From Anaerolineae bacterium (GTDB lineage Bacteria > Chloroflexota > Anaerolineae > Anaerolineales > UBA11858), in NCBI GenBank assembly GCA_003694235.1, contig RFKO01000123.1, positions 1 to 10,098 on the forward strand: a stretch of DNA of 10,098 nucleotides, read 5' to 3'. Position numbers and translations under genes: made by a program. Shown one piece after another: positions 1 to 6,270 of the stretch. Each line of letters opens with the position of its first letter. The first letter of the stretch is position 1. Below the pieces are notes generated by a model. The model did not search any database. It was not told the origin of the DNA and saw only the letters and a program-made list of their open reading frames with translations.

Positions 1-543
1 AATCAGATGATCAAACTCTCGATTGACGAACTGGCCGAGATCGGCTCCGAGTTCAAGGTAGAAGACCTGCTCTTCCTGTTCAAACGCCTGCTGCGCGACA
101 CCCACCTGTTGCTGCGCGGGCTGGATCTGCTCGAATCGCTGATGGAGTTGAGCGAGGAGCTCAACACCCTGAGCAAGCCGATGTTCAACCAGGCGGTGGA
201 AAACCTCGACCGGCTGGAACGCGAAGGGTATTTCGCCTTCGCCCGAGCGGGCTGGCGCATCGTCGAGCGCGTGGTGACCGAATTCAGCGAGGAAGACGTG
301 CGCGCTCTGGCCGACAACATCGTCACCATCCTGACCACGGTGCGCAACATGACCCAGCCGGACATCATGGCGCTGGCCAACCAGAGCGTGGACGCGCTGC
401 GCGAGGCCGCCGAGGAGGCGGAAAGCGTATCCACCTGGAAACTGCTCAAAGAACTGGGTAACCCGCAGGTGCGGCGCGGCATGGTCCGCCTGCTCAGCCT
501 GCTGAAAGCGATGGGCGAAAACCCCACCATTCAACCAAACTGA
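1..543 (+). CDS. DUF1641 family protein, 5'-truncated at window edge
   Basis: The reading frame is open from base 1 and ends with TGA at 541-543. An ATG sits at 7, but no ribosome binding site can be seen, and related proteins as I remember them carry an N-terminal, partly coiled-coil stretch of some tens of residues before this point. I therefore treat the gene as starting upstream. The 178 residues from the ATG are rich in Leu and Glu, predicted all-helical, with no signal peptide or long hydrophobic segment, so the protein is probably cytoplasmic. The C-terminal motif LLKELGNPQVRRGM followed by a Leu-rich helix is the hallmark of DUF1641 (COG2427). The biochemical role is unknown. Family members often lie beside sulfide:quinone oxidoreductase-like flavoproteins or formate dehydrogenase-like genes, so such a partner may lie just upstream. 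It is followed after 23 bases by the TusE/DsrC-like gene, which suggests one operon. Confidence 0.8.
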   Translation, partial: NQMIKLSIDELAEIGSEFKVEDLLFLFKRLLRDTHLLLRGLDLLESLMELSEELNTLSKPMFNQAVENLDRLEREGYFAFARAGWRIVERVVTEFSEEDVRALADNIVTILTTVRNMTQPDIMALANQSVDALREAAEEAESVSTWKLLKELGNPQVRRGMVRLLSLLKAMGENPTIQPN

Positions 544-566
544 CCAAACAAAAAAGGAGAAAAACT

Positions 567-872
567 ATGACCGCTTTGCTCGAATCCGTCGCCTTCAACG
601 AAGAGGGTTTCCTGCTCAACCCGAACGACTGGACGCCTGAACTGGCCCAGGAGATCGCGGCGCAAGAGGGCATCGAACTGACCGATAAGCACTGGGAGAT
701 CATCAACTTCTGCCGCGAGAAGGGCCTGGAAACCGGCGCGGCTCCCACGCTGCGACAGATCACCAAAGGGACGGGCATTTCTACCAAAGAACTGTTCGCC
801 CTGTTCCCCAAAGGCCCGGCCAAGAAAGTGGCCAAGATCGCCGGGTTGGGCAAGCCCGAAGGTTGCGTGTAA
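567..872 (+). CDS. TusE/DsrC-family sulfur relay protein with a single C-terminal cysteine
   Basis: A 101-residue cytoplasmic protein of the TusE/DsrC/DsvC family, whose members carry sulfur as a persulfide on a flexible C-terminal arm. Seen directly: the arm LFPKGPAKKVAKIAGLGKPE ending in Gly-Cys-Val. Cys100 is the penultimate residue (CysA of the family). The second arm cysteine of true DsrC (CysB, eleven residues earlier) is Ala89 here. A Cys49 in the central helical region is unlikely to replace it. Lacking CysB, the protein cannot form the intramolecular disulfide/trisulfide used with DsrAB and DsrMKJOP, so a TusE-like transfer role fits better than a sulfite-reductase partner. The start is set by AAGGAG at 554-559, seven bases before the ATG. 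Neighbours are DUF1641 upstream (23-base gap) and a DsrE-family gene downstream (65-base gap with a palindrome). The family call is firm; the donor and acceptor are unknown. Confidence 0.93.
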   Translation: MTALLESVAFNEEGFLLNPNDWTPELAQEIAAQEGIELTDKHWEIINFCREKGLETGAAPTLRQITKGTGISTKELFALFPKGPAKKVAKIAGLGKPEGCV

Positions 873-881
873 TTCCGAATC

Positions 882-914
882 AACCTCCCGCAGGTTTTAA
901 ACCTGCGGGAGGTT
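882..914. repeat. Perfect palindrome with 16-base arms between TusE-like and DsrE-like genes
   Basis: The left arm 882-897 is the exact reverse complement of the right arm 899-914, with one base between them. The core is cctcccgcaggt facing acctgcgggagg, around an AT-rich centre that would form the loop. It starts ten bases after the upstream stop and ends 23 bases before the next ATG. There is no T-run on either side, so it is not a standard intrinsic terminator. It could be a dispersed REP-like palindrome of the host or an mRNA hairpin that adjusts the level of the downstream gene. The palindrome is certain; its function is not. Confidence 0.85.
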
Positions 915-937
915 TCAAGCATCAAAGGAGAATCGCA

Positions 938-1441
938 ATGTCCGAAGAAAACCGCAAAATCGCCTTCATCTGCTCCAAGGGCGACCTGGATATGGCCTAC
1001 CCCGCGCTGATCATGGGCTGGGCAGCCCTGGGCAACGGCATCGACGTGACCATCTTCTTCACTTTCTGGGGTCTCGACCTGATCACCAAAAAGCGCGTGG
1101 ACAAACTGGAGATCGCCCCGGTGGCCAACACCAGCTTCAAATTCAGCCTGATGGGGCTGCCAACCGGCAACCTGGGCATCCCTAACATCATGGGCATCCT
1201 CCCCGGCATGACCGCCTTCGCTTCCTGGTTCATGAAGAAGAAGATCGAAGAGATGGACGTGCCGCCGGTGCGTGAATACCTGGAGATGCTGCACGATGCG
1301 GGCGCCAAGCTCTACGGCTGCAAGATGACCGTGGACATGTTCGGCCTGAAAGAAGAAGATTTCCTGCCGGTGGTGGACGGCGTGGTAACGGCCGGCGACT
1401 TCATGGACATGACCGAAGGCGCGCAGATCGTCTTCATTTGA
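938..1441 (+). CDS. DsrE/DsrF-like (DsrE2-type) sulfurtransferase-family protein
   Basis: A 167-residue protein of the DsrE/DsrF superfamily (DsrE2-like). The N-terminal beta-strand FICSKGDLDMA and the following segment VTIFFTFWGLDLI match the pattern of DsrE2-type proteins. Cys128 in the motif YGCKMTVDMFGL is at the family's persulfide-carrying position; the only other cysteine is Cys12. The middle part (about 69-98) is hydrophobic and Gly/Met-rich, as is common in this subgroup and sometimes predicted as membrane-associated. I chose the ATG at 938, not an in-frame ATG at 863 that would overlap the previous gene and read through the palindrome. AAAGGAG at 924-930 is seven bases before the ATG, and the protein then begins like its relatives. 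Together with the TusE-like carrier it suggests a cytoplasmic sulfur relay. It stops at 1439-1441, just before a terminator. Confidence 0.9.
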   Translation: MSEENRKIAFICSKGDLDMAYPALIMGWAALGNGIDVTIFFTFWGLDLITKKRVDKLEIAPVANTSFKFSLMGLPTGNLGIPNIMGILPGMTAFASWFMKKKIEEMDVPPVREYLEMLHDAGAKLYGCKMTVDMFGLKEEDFLPVVDGVVTAGDFMDMTEGAQIVFI

Positions 1442-1454
1442 ACCCCCTCCCCCG

Positions 1455-1500
1455 AAAAAGACGACCACCCTCCGTTTTTACAGGGGGGTGGTTTGCTTTT
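1455..1500. terminator. Bidirectional intrinsic terminator between convergent genes
   Basis: The stem accaccctcc (1464-1473) pairs with ggggggtggt (1483-1492): ten base pairs including one G-U, with a nine-base loop. On the + strand it is followed by ttgctttt, ending the sulfur operon. On the - strand the A-run at 1455-1459 gives a T-run just past the stem, ending the convergent regulator gene whose stop is at 1527. Confidence 0.75.
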
Positions 1501-1526
1501 CCAGATATTCGCAGAGCAGTCTGGTT

Positions 1527-2165
1527 TCAGCCCTGGTCGGCGGATTCGCCTCTCTGTCCCCCGGCGAGGTGAAACTCGCTCGGCTTCTCGCCCTCGGCGA
1601 AACCGGCCAGAACAAACACCGCATTGGTCACCGTGTTCCCCGGGTTGCGCCACTGATGGCGCAAACGGGCAGCAAACAGCAAACTATCCCCCGGCTCCAG
1701 CGTGTAAACCTGGTCTTCTACCTGATACTCCAGCGTGCCGCGCAGGCAGAGCACGAACTCGTGACCGGTGTGCGCCATCGGAAAGCGCCCGCTGTTGGCG
1801 CCGCTTTCCAGCGTCAGCATGAACGGCTCCACCCGACCGCTGAAACGCTCGCCCCCCAGCCCTTCCCACAGCCCGCGGTGGAATGCCACGCGCGTGCGCT
1901 CATCCCCTTTGACGAACACCACATCCTTTTGCTGCGCGTCGGTGCGGAAGAACGCCGTGATGGGGAGTTCCAGGGCATCCGCCAGTTTATACAACGTACT
2001 CACCGAAGGGGAGGACTTACATCGCTCGATGGTGCTCAACGCGTTGGCGGAAAGCCCGCTCATGCGCGCCAGTTCCCGCATGGACAGATTGCGCGCCTGA
2101 CGCAACTCGCGCAGACGCTTGCCCACCTCTACCGAGATTGCATCATGATCAAATACTTCACTCAT
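1527..2165 (-). CDS. XRE-family transcriptional regulator with C-terminal cupin domain
   Basis: A 212-residue regulator with a common two-domain layout. Residues about 12-68 are an XRE/Cro-type helix-turn-helix (LRELRQARNLSMRELARMSG, then LSANALSTIERCKSSPSVST). Residues about 125-190 form a cupin_2 fold: HTGHEFVLCLRG is the first cupin motif, and PGDSLLF followed by LRHQWRN is the second. Such proteins sense a small ligand or metal through the cupin and bind DNA as dimers; the ligand is unknown here. A longer reading from an ATG at 2264 would start upstream of the promoter at 2227-2255, so I chose the ATG at 2163-2165, preceded by GAGGAAGG a few bases upstream. The gene is convergent with the sulfur genes and lies downstream of the ACIII operon, in the same direction but with its own promoter. 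Its targets cannot be read from the sequence; autoregulation and control of a neighbour are both possible. Confidence 0.92.
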   Translation of the reverse strand: MSEVFDHDAISVEVGKRLRELRQARNLSMRELARMSGLSANALSTIERCKSSPSVSTLYKLADALELPITAFFRTDAQQKDVVFVKGDERTRVAFHRGLWEGLGGERFSGRVEPFMLTLESGANSGRFPMAHTGHEFVLCLRGTLEYQVEDQVYTLEPGDSLLFAARLRHQWRNPGNTVTNAVFVLAGFAEGEKPSEFHLAGGQRGESADQG

Positions 2166-2226
2166 CGCCACCTTCCTCAATGGCACTTTACCGACGATTG
2201 CATCGCCACTGCTTTTACCAATACCC

Positions 2227-2255
2227 AGTATACTATCTGTTTGAGAGACTGACAA
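2227..2255 (-). promoter_or_regulatory. Sigma70-type promoter of the XRE-cupin regulator
   Basis: Read on the - strand, TTGTCA (2255-2250) and TATACT (2232-2227) are separated by exactly 17 bases, close to the consensus -35 and -10. This places the transcript start near 2220, with a leader of about 55 bases before the ATG at 2165. The -10 box lies in the 8-base palindrome agtatact (2227-2234), which could also be part of an operator. Confidence 0.7.
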
Positions 2256-2460
2256 AACGCGCAAACGCTCATCTGCTCTCGCGAAGACACAGCGAACACA
2301 GAGTATCTTTTAGAATGTCCGGCAATGTCCTCTAACGCGTTGCACATTATATCTCACAAAGATTCGCACACAGACTCTTTTGTGCCCTCTCCTGGAAAAG
2401 ATTCACAGAGCGTTTCACCGCCCACCAAAAAGGCGCGCTTCGGCAACCGAGGACATCATC
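2256..2460. other. Non-coding spacer between regulator promoter and ACIII terminator
   Basis: No convincing gene is seen here. The composition is more AT-rich than the neighbouring genes. Two short direct repeats stand out: aatgtcc at 2314-2320 and 2324-2330 (exactly ten bases apart), and aaagattc at 2358-2365 and 2397-2404. The first pair lies about 60-80 bases upstream of the regulator's -35 box, where an activator could bind; this is only a suggestion. The rest is unassigned. Confidence 0.4.
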
Positions 2461-2493
2461 AAAAACAGCGGAGGCAGTACGCCTCCGCTGTTT
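2461..2493 (-). terminator. Intrinsic terminator of the ACIII operon
   Basis: The stem aacagcggaggc (2464-2475) and gcctccgctgtt (2481-2492) pairs perfectly around a five-base loop, extendable by one A-T pair. On the - strand it is followed by a run of Ts (complement of 2461-2465). It lies about 20 bases past the actE stop at 2514 and so marks the end of the operon. Confidence 0.85.
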
Positions 2494-2513
2494 GTCGATT
2501 CGATCCGGACAGG

Positions 2514-3593
2514 CTAAGGTGTTTCCGAAACCTGAGACCCTGCCGAAATGACCGGGCCGTGTTCGTCAAGCGGGATATTGGCCGGGCGGCCAAGCGGCAT
2601 CTGCCCGGTGCTCAGTTTGAAGAACAGCGTGCTGTCCGTCCACACACCGCCGCCCAGGATGTCGTTCCCTGCTGCGGAGGCATCCGTACGGTAAGAACCG
2701 GCCAGAATGCCTTCGTAGGTGCTCAAATCCATGTTGGCGGAAGCGGCCGCCAGGTTGGCGTTGTGACATGAGGAGCAGGCCACTGCGCCAGGGAACCACA
2801 CATTGGATTCGGTGAAGAGCGGCAGCACATCTTCGGCAAAGGTGGCCTGGCAGGCCGCGCCGTTGACATCGGTGAAGGGGAAGGGGTCGCTTTCGGGGGT
2901 ACCGGCTTCCACCCACAGGCCGATCAGGTCGAGGGCGCCGATGCTGCACTTGGCAGGCCCACCCCCACCGGTCAGATCCACAGGAGGCATGGTGGCCGGA
3001 ATGAGGGTCGGCACCGGCGTGCGTTGCCCCTCAAGGGCCGCTGAGGTCACTTCAGGGGGCGTCAGGGTTCCGCTCTTGATATAGTTGACGATATCCCAGC
3101 GCTCGCGTGGCGTCAGGTTTTCGCGCAGGGCGGGCATGGTTCCGGGCACACCGTTGGTAATCACCAGGAAGAGGGTGCCATCGCTGCTGTCTTGCACGCC
3201 GACCGAGGTCAGATCGGCAGGCTCCTCTGCAAGATAAGCAGCCACGGGGCCATCGCCCTTCCCGTTGGGACCGTGGCACACTGCGCAATTGATGGCATAA
3301 AGAATCTGGCCACGCTGCAGGGAAACCTCATCAGCCTCAATCGGGTTCTCTGGAGAACCCATCCCCTGAATATAAACCGGCCCGTTCACAGGGATGGAGT
3401 CGGCCGGCACGGGGCGCGGCGCTTCCATCGGGCGAAAGGAAGGCTGCACTTCCATGAAACTGATCCAGTCCACCTGAATGACCTCGTAGGTGACCAGCAA
3501 TCCCAACACCAGAGGGATGGCAAGCAGCACCAGGGTGAACAGGATGCGGTTGCGCAAACGGCTGGTCAGGAATTGGCTTAGTTTATTGCTCAT
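2514..3593 (-). CDS. actE: ActE-like diheme cytochrome c subunit of alternative complex III
   Basis: A 359-residue membrane-anchored periplasmic cytochrome. One hydrophobic segment (about 18-38) after a basic N-terminus anchors it. The first cytochrome c domain has CAVCH at 103-107 and a likely Met ligand in GTMPAL (Met153), then the usual ERWDIVNYI helix. After a Pro/Thr-rich linker (about 180-210) comes a second heme domain with CSSCH at 273-277 and a likely ligand in TGQMPLG (Met332). Two extra cysteines (216 and 248) could form a disulfide. ActE described from characterised ACIII is, as I recall, a shorter monoheme protein, so the C-terminal half is an addition. The ATG at 3593-3591 was chosen because it forms an ATGA overlap with the actD stop and has GGAGG about ten bases upstream. 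A start 30 bases earlier is open but less likely. Probable role: exit cytochrome passing electrons to a soluble carrier or oxidase. It is the last gene before the terminator. Confidence 0.88.
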   Translation of the reverse strand: MSNKLSQFLTSRLRNRILFTLVLLAIPLVLGLLVTYEVIQVDWISFMEVQPSFRPMEAPRPVPADSIPVNGPVYIQGMGSPENPIEADEVSLQRGQILYAINCAVCHGPNGKGDGPVAAYLAEEPADLTSVGVQDSSDGTLFLVITNGVPGTMPALRENLTPRERWDIVNYIKSGTLTPPEVTSAALEGQRTPVPTLIPATMPPVDLTGGGGPAKCSIGALDLIGLWVEAGTPESDPFPFTDVNGAACQATFAEDVLPLFTESNVWFPGAVACSSCHNANLAAASANMDLSTYEGILAGSYRTDASAAGNDILGGGVWTDSTLFFKLSTGQMPLGRPANIPLDEHGPVISAGSQVSETP

Positions 3594-4114
3594 AGCGGCT
3601 GCGCCTCCATGCGATGTACCCATTCAGCCCCAACTTCGCTCAGACGGGCGTGTACCTGCTCGTGGACTTCGGGGGGGCAATTGAAGACGATGGCAATTTT
3701 GCCATCCGAAACGGCGGGATGGTAGACCTTCGGGCCATAGGAGGGGAAGACGCTTTCCCACAGCACGCCCAGGAAGGTGCTGATCATCAGACCTAACATA
3801 CTCAATTCAAACGTCAAAATGATGGTAGGCGGCACAGAAAGTAACGGTTGCCCACCTACCTGGATGGGGTAGAGCAAAGGTGTGCCCCAATTGAGCGCGA
3901 TACTGACGACAAACCCCACCAGAAAGCCACCAATGGCGATTTTGGGCACGTTCGTCCAGGTCATGGGACGTCCCAACATCTTTTCCGAGACGCGGAAGCC
4001 GGAGATCACCGACATATCCTCTTCCGGAATGCCCAGTTCCCGCAATACATCCAGTGCCTCGGCGGTGTAGTCAATTTTCTTGAACAAAGCGAGGTGAACA
4101 ACGCCTTCGGACAT
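3590..4114 (-). CDS. actD: ActD, DUF3341 membrane subunit of alternative complex III
   Basis: A 174-residue protein of the DUF3341 family, a small membrane subunit of ACIII without cofactors. Two transmembrane helices are visible: about 57-76 (KIAIGGFLVGFVVSIAL region) and about 97-119. They are flanked by an N-terminal alpha/beta domain that starts with a strand (VVHLALF) and contains EALDVLRELGI, and by a C-terminal soluble part (GKIAIVFNCPPE, then VGAEWVH). A GTG six bases upstream (4120) is in frame. It sits only three bases from the AAGGAG ribosome site, whereas the ATG at 4114 is nine bases away, so I prefer the ATG. The gene follows the actC stop by 16 bases and overlaps actE by four. 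In known ACIII structures ActD packs against the NrfD-like membrane core; that role is inferred here. Confidence 0.9.
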   Translation of the reverse strand: MSEGVVHLALFKKIDYTAEALDVLRELGIPEEDMSVISGFRVSEKMLGRPMTWTNVPKIAIGGFLVGFVVSIALNWGTPLLYPIQVGGQPLLSVPPTIILTFELSMLGLMISTFLGVLWESVFPSYGPKVYHPAVSDGKIAIVFNCPPEVHEQVHARLSEVGAEWVHRMEAQPL

Positions 4115-4130
4115 TTGCACACGCTCCTTA

Positions 4131-5567
4131 TCACTCTAACTCACTGACGGTGGGGATTTCGGCCTTGCCGATACGGCGCAGGGTGTGTGCCAGTTGCCCT
4201 TCCTGGACTTCCCATACCGGAATGAGCGGAATGAGGCGAGACATAACCGCATACAGGAAGAGGAACAGGGCAATCGAACCCAGGCTGATGGATAGCTCCA
4301 CCAGGGAGGGTTTGTACCAGCCCCAATCGAAAGGCATACGACCGCGGCTGAGGACGAAGGTCACGATCATGAAACGCTCGGCGTACATCCCCAGGTTGAT
4401 GATAAAGCCAATGGTGAACATAGCCCAGGGGTTGCGGCGGATTTTCTTGTTCCACAGGGTAGCCCAGGGAATGATGATGTTGGCGACCAGCATCCCATAC
4501 CAGATCCAAGAGAGTGGTCCATGCAGATGGTAATCCATCACAGCATGGCCAACCGCTTCACCACCGTACCACTCCAGGTTGAAATCATTGAAGAAGAAGT
4601 ATCCCCAGGCCATGGAGAAGATAAGCACCAGTTTGCCAAGAGCGTCGAAATGCTCCGGGCGAATGAAGTACTTCATGTTCTTCATCGTACCCCGAATGAG
4701 CGCCAGAACCATCGTAACTGCCGAGACACCGGAGAGGATGGCGCCAACCACGAAATACGGGCCAAAGATGGTGGAATGCCAGCCAGGTGTCATGGCGACT
4801 GCGAAGTCCCAGGCCACGATGGTGTGGACGGAGAACATCACCGGGATGATGGCGAAGGCGAAGATGTTGATGGCAGTGTGTAGATGGTGGAATTCGGCTT
4901 CGGTGCCGCGCCAGCCAAGGGCCAGAACACGGTAAAGTTTCTTCCGCCAGCCGGTTGAACGGTCACGCGCCATGGCCATATCGGGGATGAGCGGCAGGTA
5001 AAGGTAGATGGTGCTGCTCAACAGATAGGTGGTGATGGCAAGCATGTCCCACATCAGAGGGGAGTGGAAGTTCGGCCACAACCAGCGCTGGTTGGGGTAG
5101 GGAATCATCCAGTAAAAGCGCCAGGTGCGTCCCAGATGGATGAGGGGGTACAGGCCGGCAGCGGCCAGTCCGAAGGTGGTCATCAACTCGGCAGCGCGCG
5201 TGAAGGGACGACGGAATTCGGCCTTGAACACGCGCAGGATGGCCGAGACGAAGGTGCCGGCATGGCTGATACCAATCCAGAACACGAAGTTGGCGATGAA
5301 CACCCCCCAATACACCGGGCGGCGAATACCCGCCACCCCCATACCTTTACTAATCATGTAGCCCCAGGCGCCAAAAAGCGCCACACCCACCAGCAAACCC
5401 AGCACACCTACTGTCACCCAGTAGGACACGGGGGTATCCTGCATGGACTCAAGCACCATGCTGTTCATCTCCTCGCGCGGGCGCGGGTCCAGCATCAGGT
5501 GTTCGCGGGGGTCTTCTTCATGCTCATGAGGATGTTCTTTGGGGAAAGCGGAAAGTTTAGCGGTCAC
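4131..5567 (-). CDS. actC: ActC, NrfD/PsrC-type quinol-binding membrane subunit of alternative complex III
   Basis: A 478-residue integral membrane protein of the NrfD/PsrC family. I count ten hydrophobic helices: about 49-71, 85-111, 126-146, 171-193, 227-254, 265-291, 308-328, 347-371, 380-406 and 421-447, matching ActC topology. His102 in the helix-2 motif WIGISHAGTF, and the following conserved polar residues near the periplasmic side, belong to the region where family members bind quinol and pass electrons to the iron-sulfur subunit. The N-terminal tail is His/Glu-rich (HPHEHEE at 12-18). The start is a GTG (5567-5565) overlapping the end of the preceding iron-sulfur gene by 11 bases, with AAGGGAGG about nine bases upstream. 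The next in-frame ATG would remove the first 24 residues and has no better site. Its role is menaquinol oxidation, possibly coupled to proton movement. The membership is very clear. Confidence 0.95.
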   Translation of the reverse strand: MTAKLSAFPKEHPHEHEEDPREHLMLDPRPREEMNSMVLESMQDTPVSYWVTVGVLGLLVGVALFGAWGYMISKGMGVAGIRRPVYWGVFIANFVFWIGISHAGTFVSAILRVFKAEFRRPFTRAAELMTTFGLAAAGLYPLIHLGRTWRFYWMIPYPNQRWLWPNFHSPLMWDMLAITTYLLSSTIYLYLPLIPDMAMARDRSTGWRKKLYRVLALGWRGTEAEFHHLHTAINIFAFAIIPVMFSVHTIVAWDFAVAMTPGWHSTIFGPYFVVGAILSGVSAVTMVLALIRGTMKNMKYFIRPEHFDALGKLVLIFSMAWGYFFFNDFNLEWYGGEAVGHAVMDYHLHGPLSWIWYGMLVANIIIPWATLWNKKIRRNPWAMFTIGFIINLGMYAERFMIVTFVLSRGRMPFDWGWYKPSLVELSISLGSIALFLFLYAVMSRLIPLIPVWEVQEGQLAHTLRRIGKAEIPTVSELE

Positions 5568-6270
5568 GGCTGCTGCCTCCCTTGAGATAGATCACCTTGG
5601 TCTCGGTACCCAGCTCTTCGAGCAATTTTTCCGCGCGGGCGCTGCGCGCCAGGCGGCTGACTCTGCTCTCTGGGTCGGCCAGGTTGCCGAACACGATAGC
5701 ATCCGCCGGGCAGGCCTGAGCACAGGCCGGCTGGATTTCGCCATCGGCCACCTCGCGCCCCTCCGCTTCGGCATCTTCCTCGCCTTTACGGATACGCTGA
5801 ATACAAAAGGTGCACTTTTCCATGATACCCCGGCGGCGCACGGTGACATCCGGGTTCAATTGCTCATTGAGCGGCTCCGGCCATTCCCAATCGAACCAGT
5901 TGAAGGTGCGCGCCACGTAGGGGCAGTTGTTGGCACAATAGCGCGTGCCGATGCAGCGGTTGTACACCTGCACGTTGATTTGCTCCGCCTCGCTATGGTA
6001 GGTGGCAAAGACAGGGCAAACGGGCTCGCAGGGGGCATGCCCGCACTGCTGGCACATCACCGGGCGAAAGCGCGCCGTGATGTTCGGGTATTCCCCTTCC
6101 CAGTAACGCTGAATGCGAATCCAGTGCATGCCGCGTCCGTAGGCCGCCGATTCTTCACCAACAAAACCTACATTGTTTTCCAGCGAGCAGGCTGTCACAC
6201 ACGCCTGACAACCATTGCAGCGGTCCAGGTCAATGACCATACCCCATTTTTCTTGTGCTGTCTCGCTCAT
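5557..6270 (-). CDS. actB: ActB iron-sulfur half (B2), ferredoxin-like subunit of alternative complex III
   Basis: A 237-residue protein with the four cysteine groups of PsrB/DmsB-type electron-transfer subunits. They are CNGCQACVTAC (18-28), CQQCGHAPCEPVC (73-85), CIGTRYCANNC (106-116) and CTFC (153-156) with CAQAC (183-187). The third group has Thr109 where a fourth ligand would be. This gives 15 cysteines, as needed for three [4Fe-4S] and one [3Fe-4S] cluster, the set reported for ActB of characterised ACIII. There is no signal peptide; it is probably exported together with the Tat-signal-bearing large half. The ATG (6270-6268) forms an ATGA overlap with the stop of that gene, which favours translational coupling and equal amounts. 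In well-studied ACIII both halves are one polypeptide of about 1000 residues; here they are separate genes. Role: electron wire from the quinol site in ActC to the hemes of ActA. Confidence 0.94.
   Translation of the reverse strand: MSETAQEKWGMVIDLDRCNGCQACVTACSLENNVGFVGEESAAYGRGMHWIRIQRYWEGEYPNITARFRPVMCQQCGHAPCEPVCPVFATYHSEAEQINVQVYNRCIGTRYCANNCPYVARTFNWFDWEWPEPLNEQLNPDVTVRRRGIMEKCTFCIQRIRKGEEDAEAEGREVADGEIQPACAQACPADAIVFGNLADPESRVSRLARSARAEKLLEELGTETKVIYLKGGSSRDR

Noticed and set aside
494..1468. 324-codon open frame on the - strand opposite the TusE-like and DsrE-like genes
   Set aside because: It lies antisense to two well-recognised genes, has a His/Gly/Val-rich composition typical of a shadow frame, and matches no family I know.
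1488..2252. 254-codon open frame on the + strand opposite the XRE-cupin regulator
   Set aside because: The - strand frame encodes a recognisable helix-turn-helix and cupin with a promoter; this one has no known domain.
2166..2264. Longer start of the regulator, adding 33 residues
   Set aside because: The start would lie upstream of the -10 and -35 boxes at 2227-2255, and the added residues look like translated promoter DNA.
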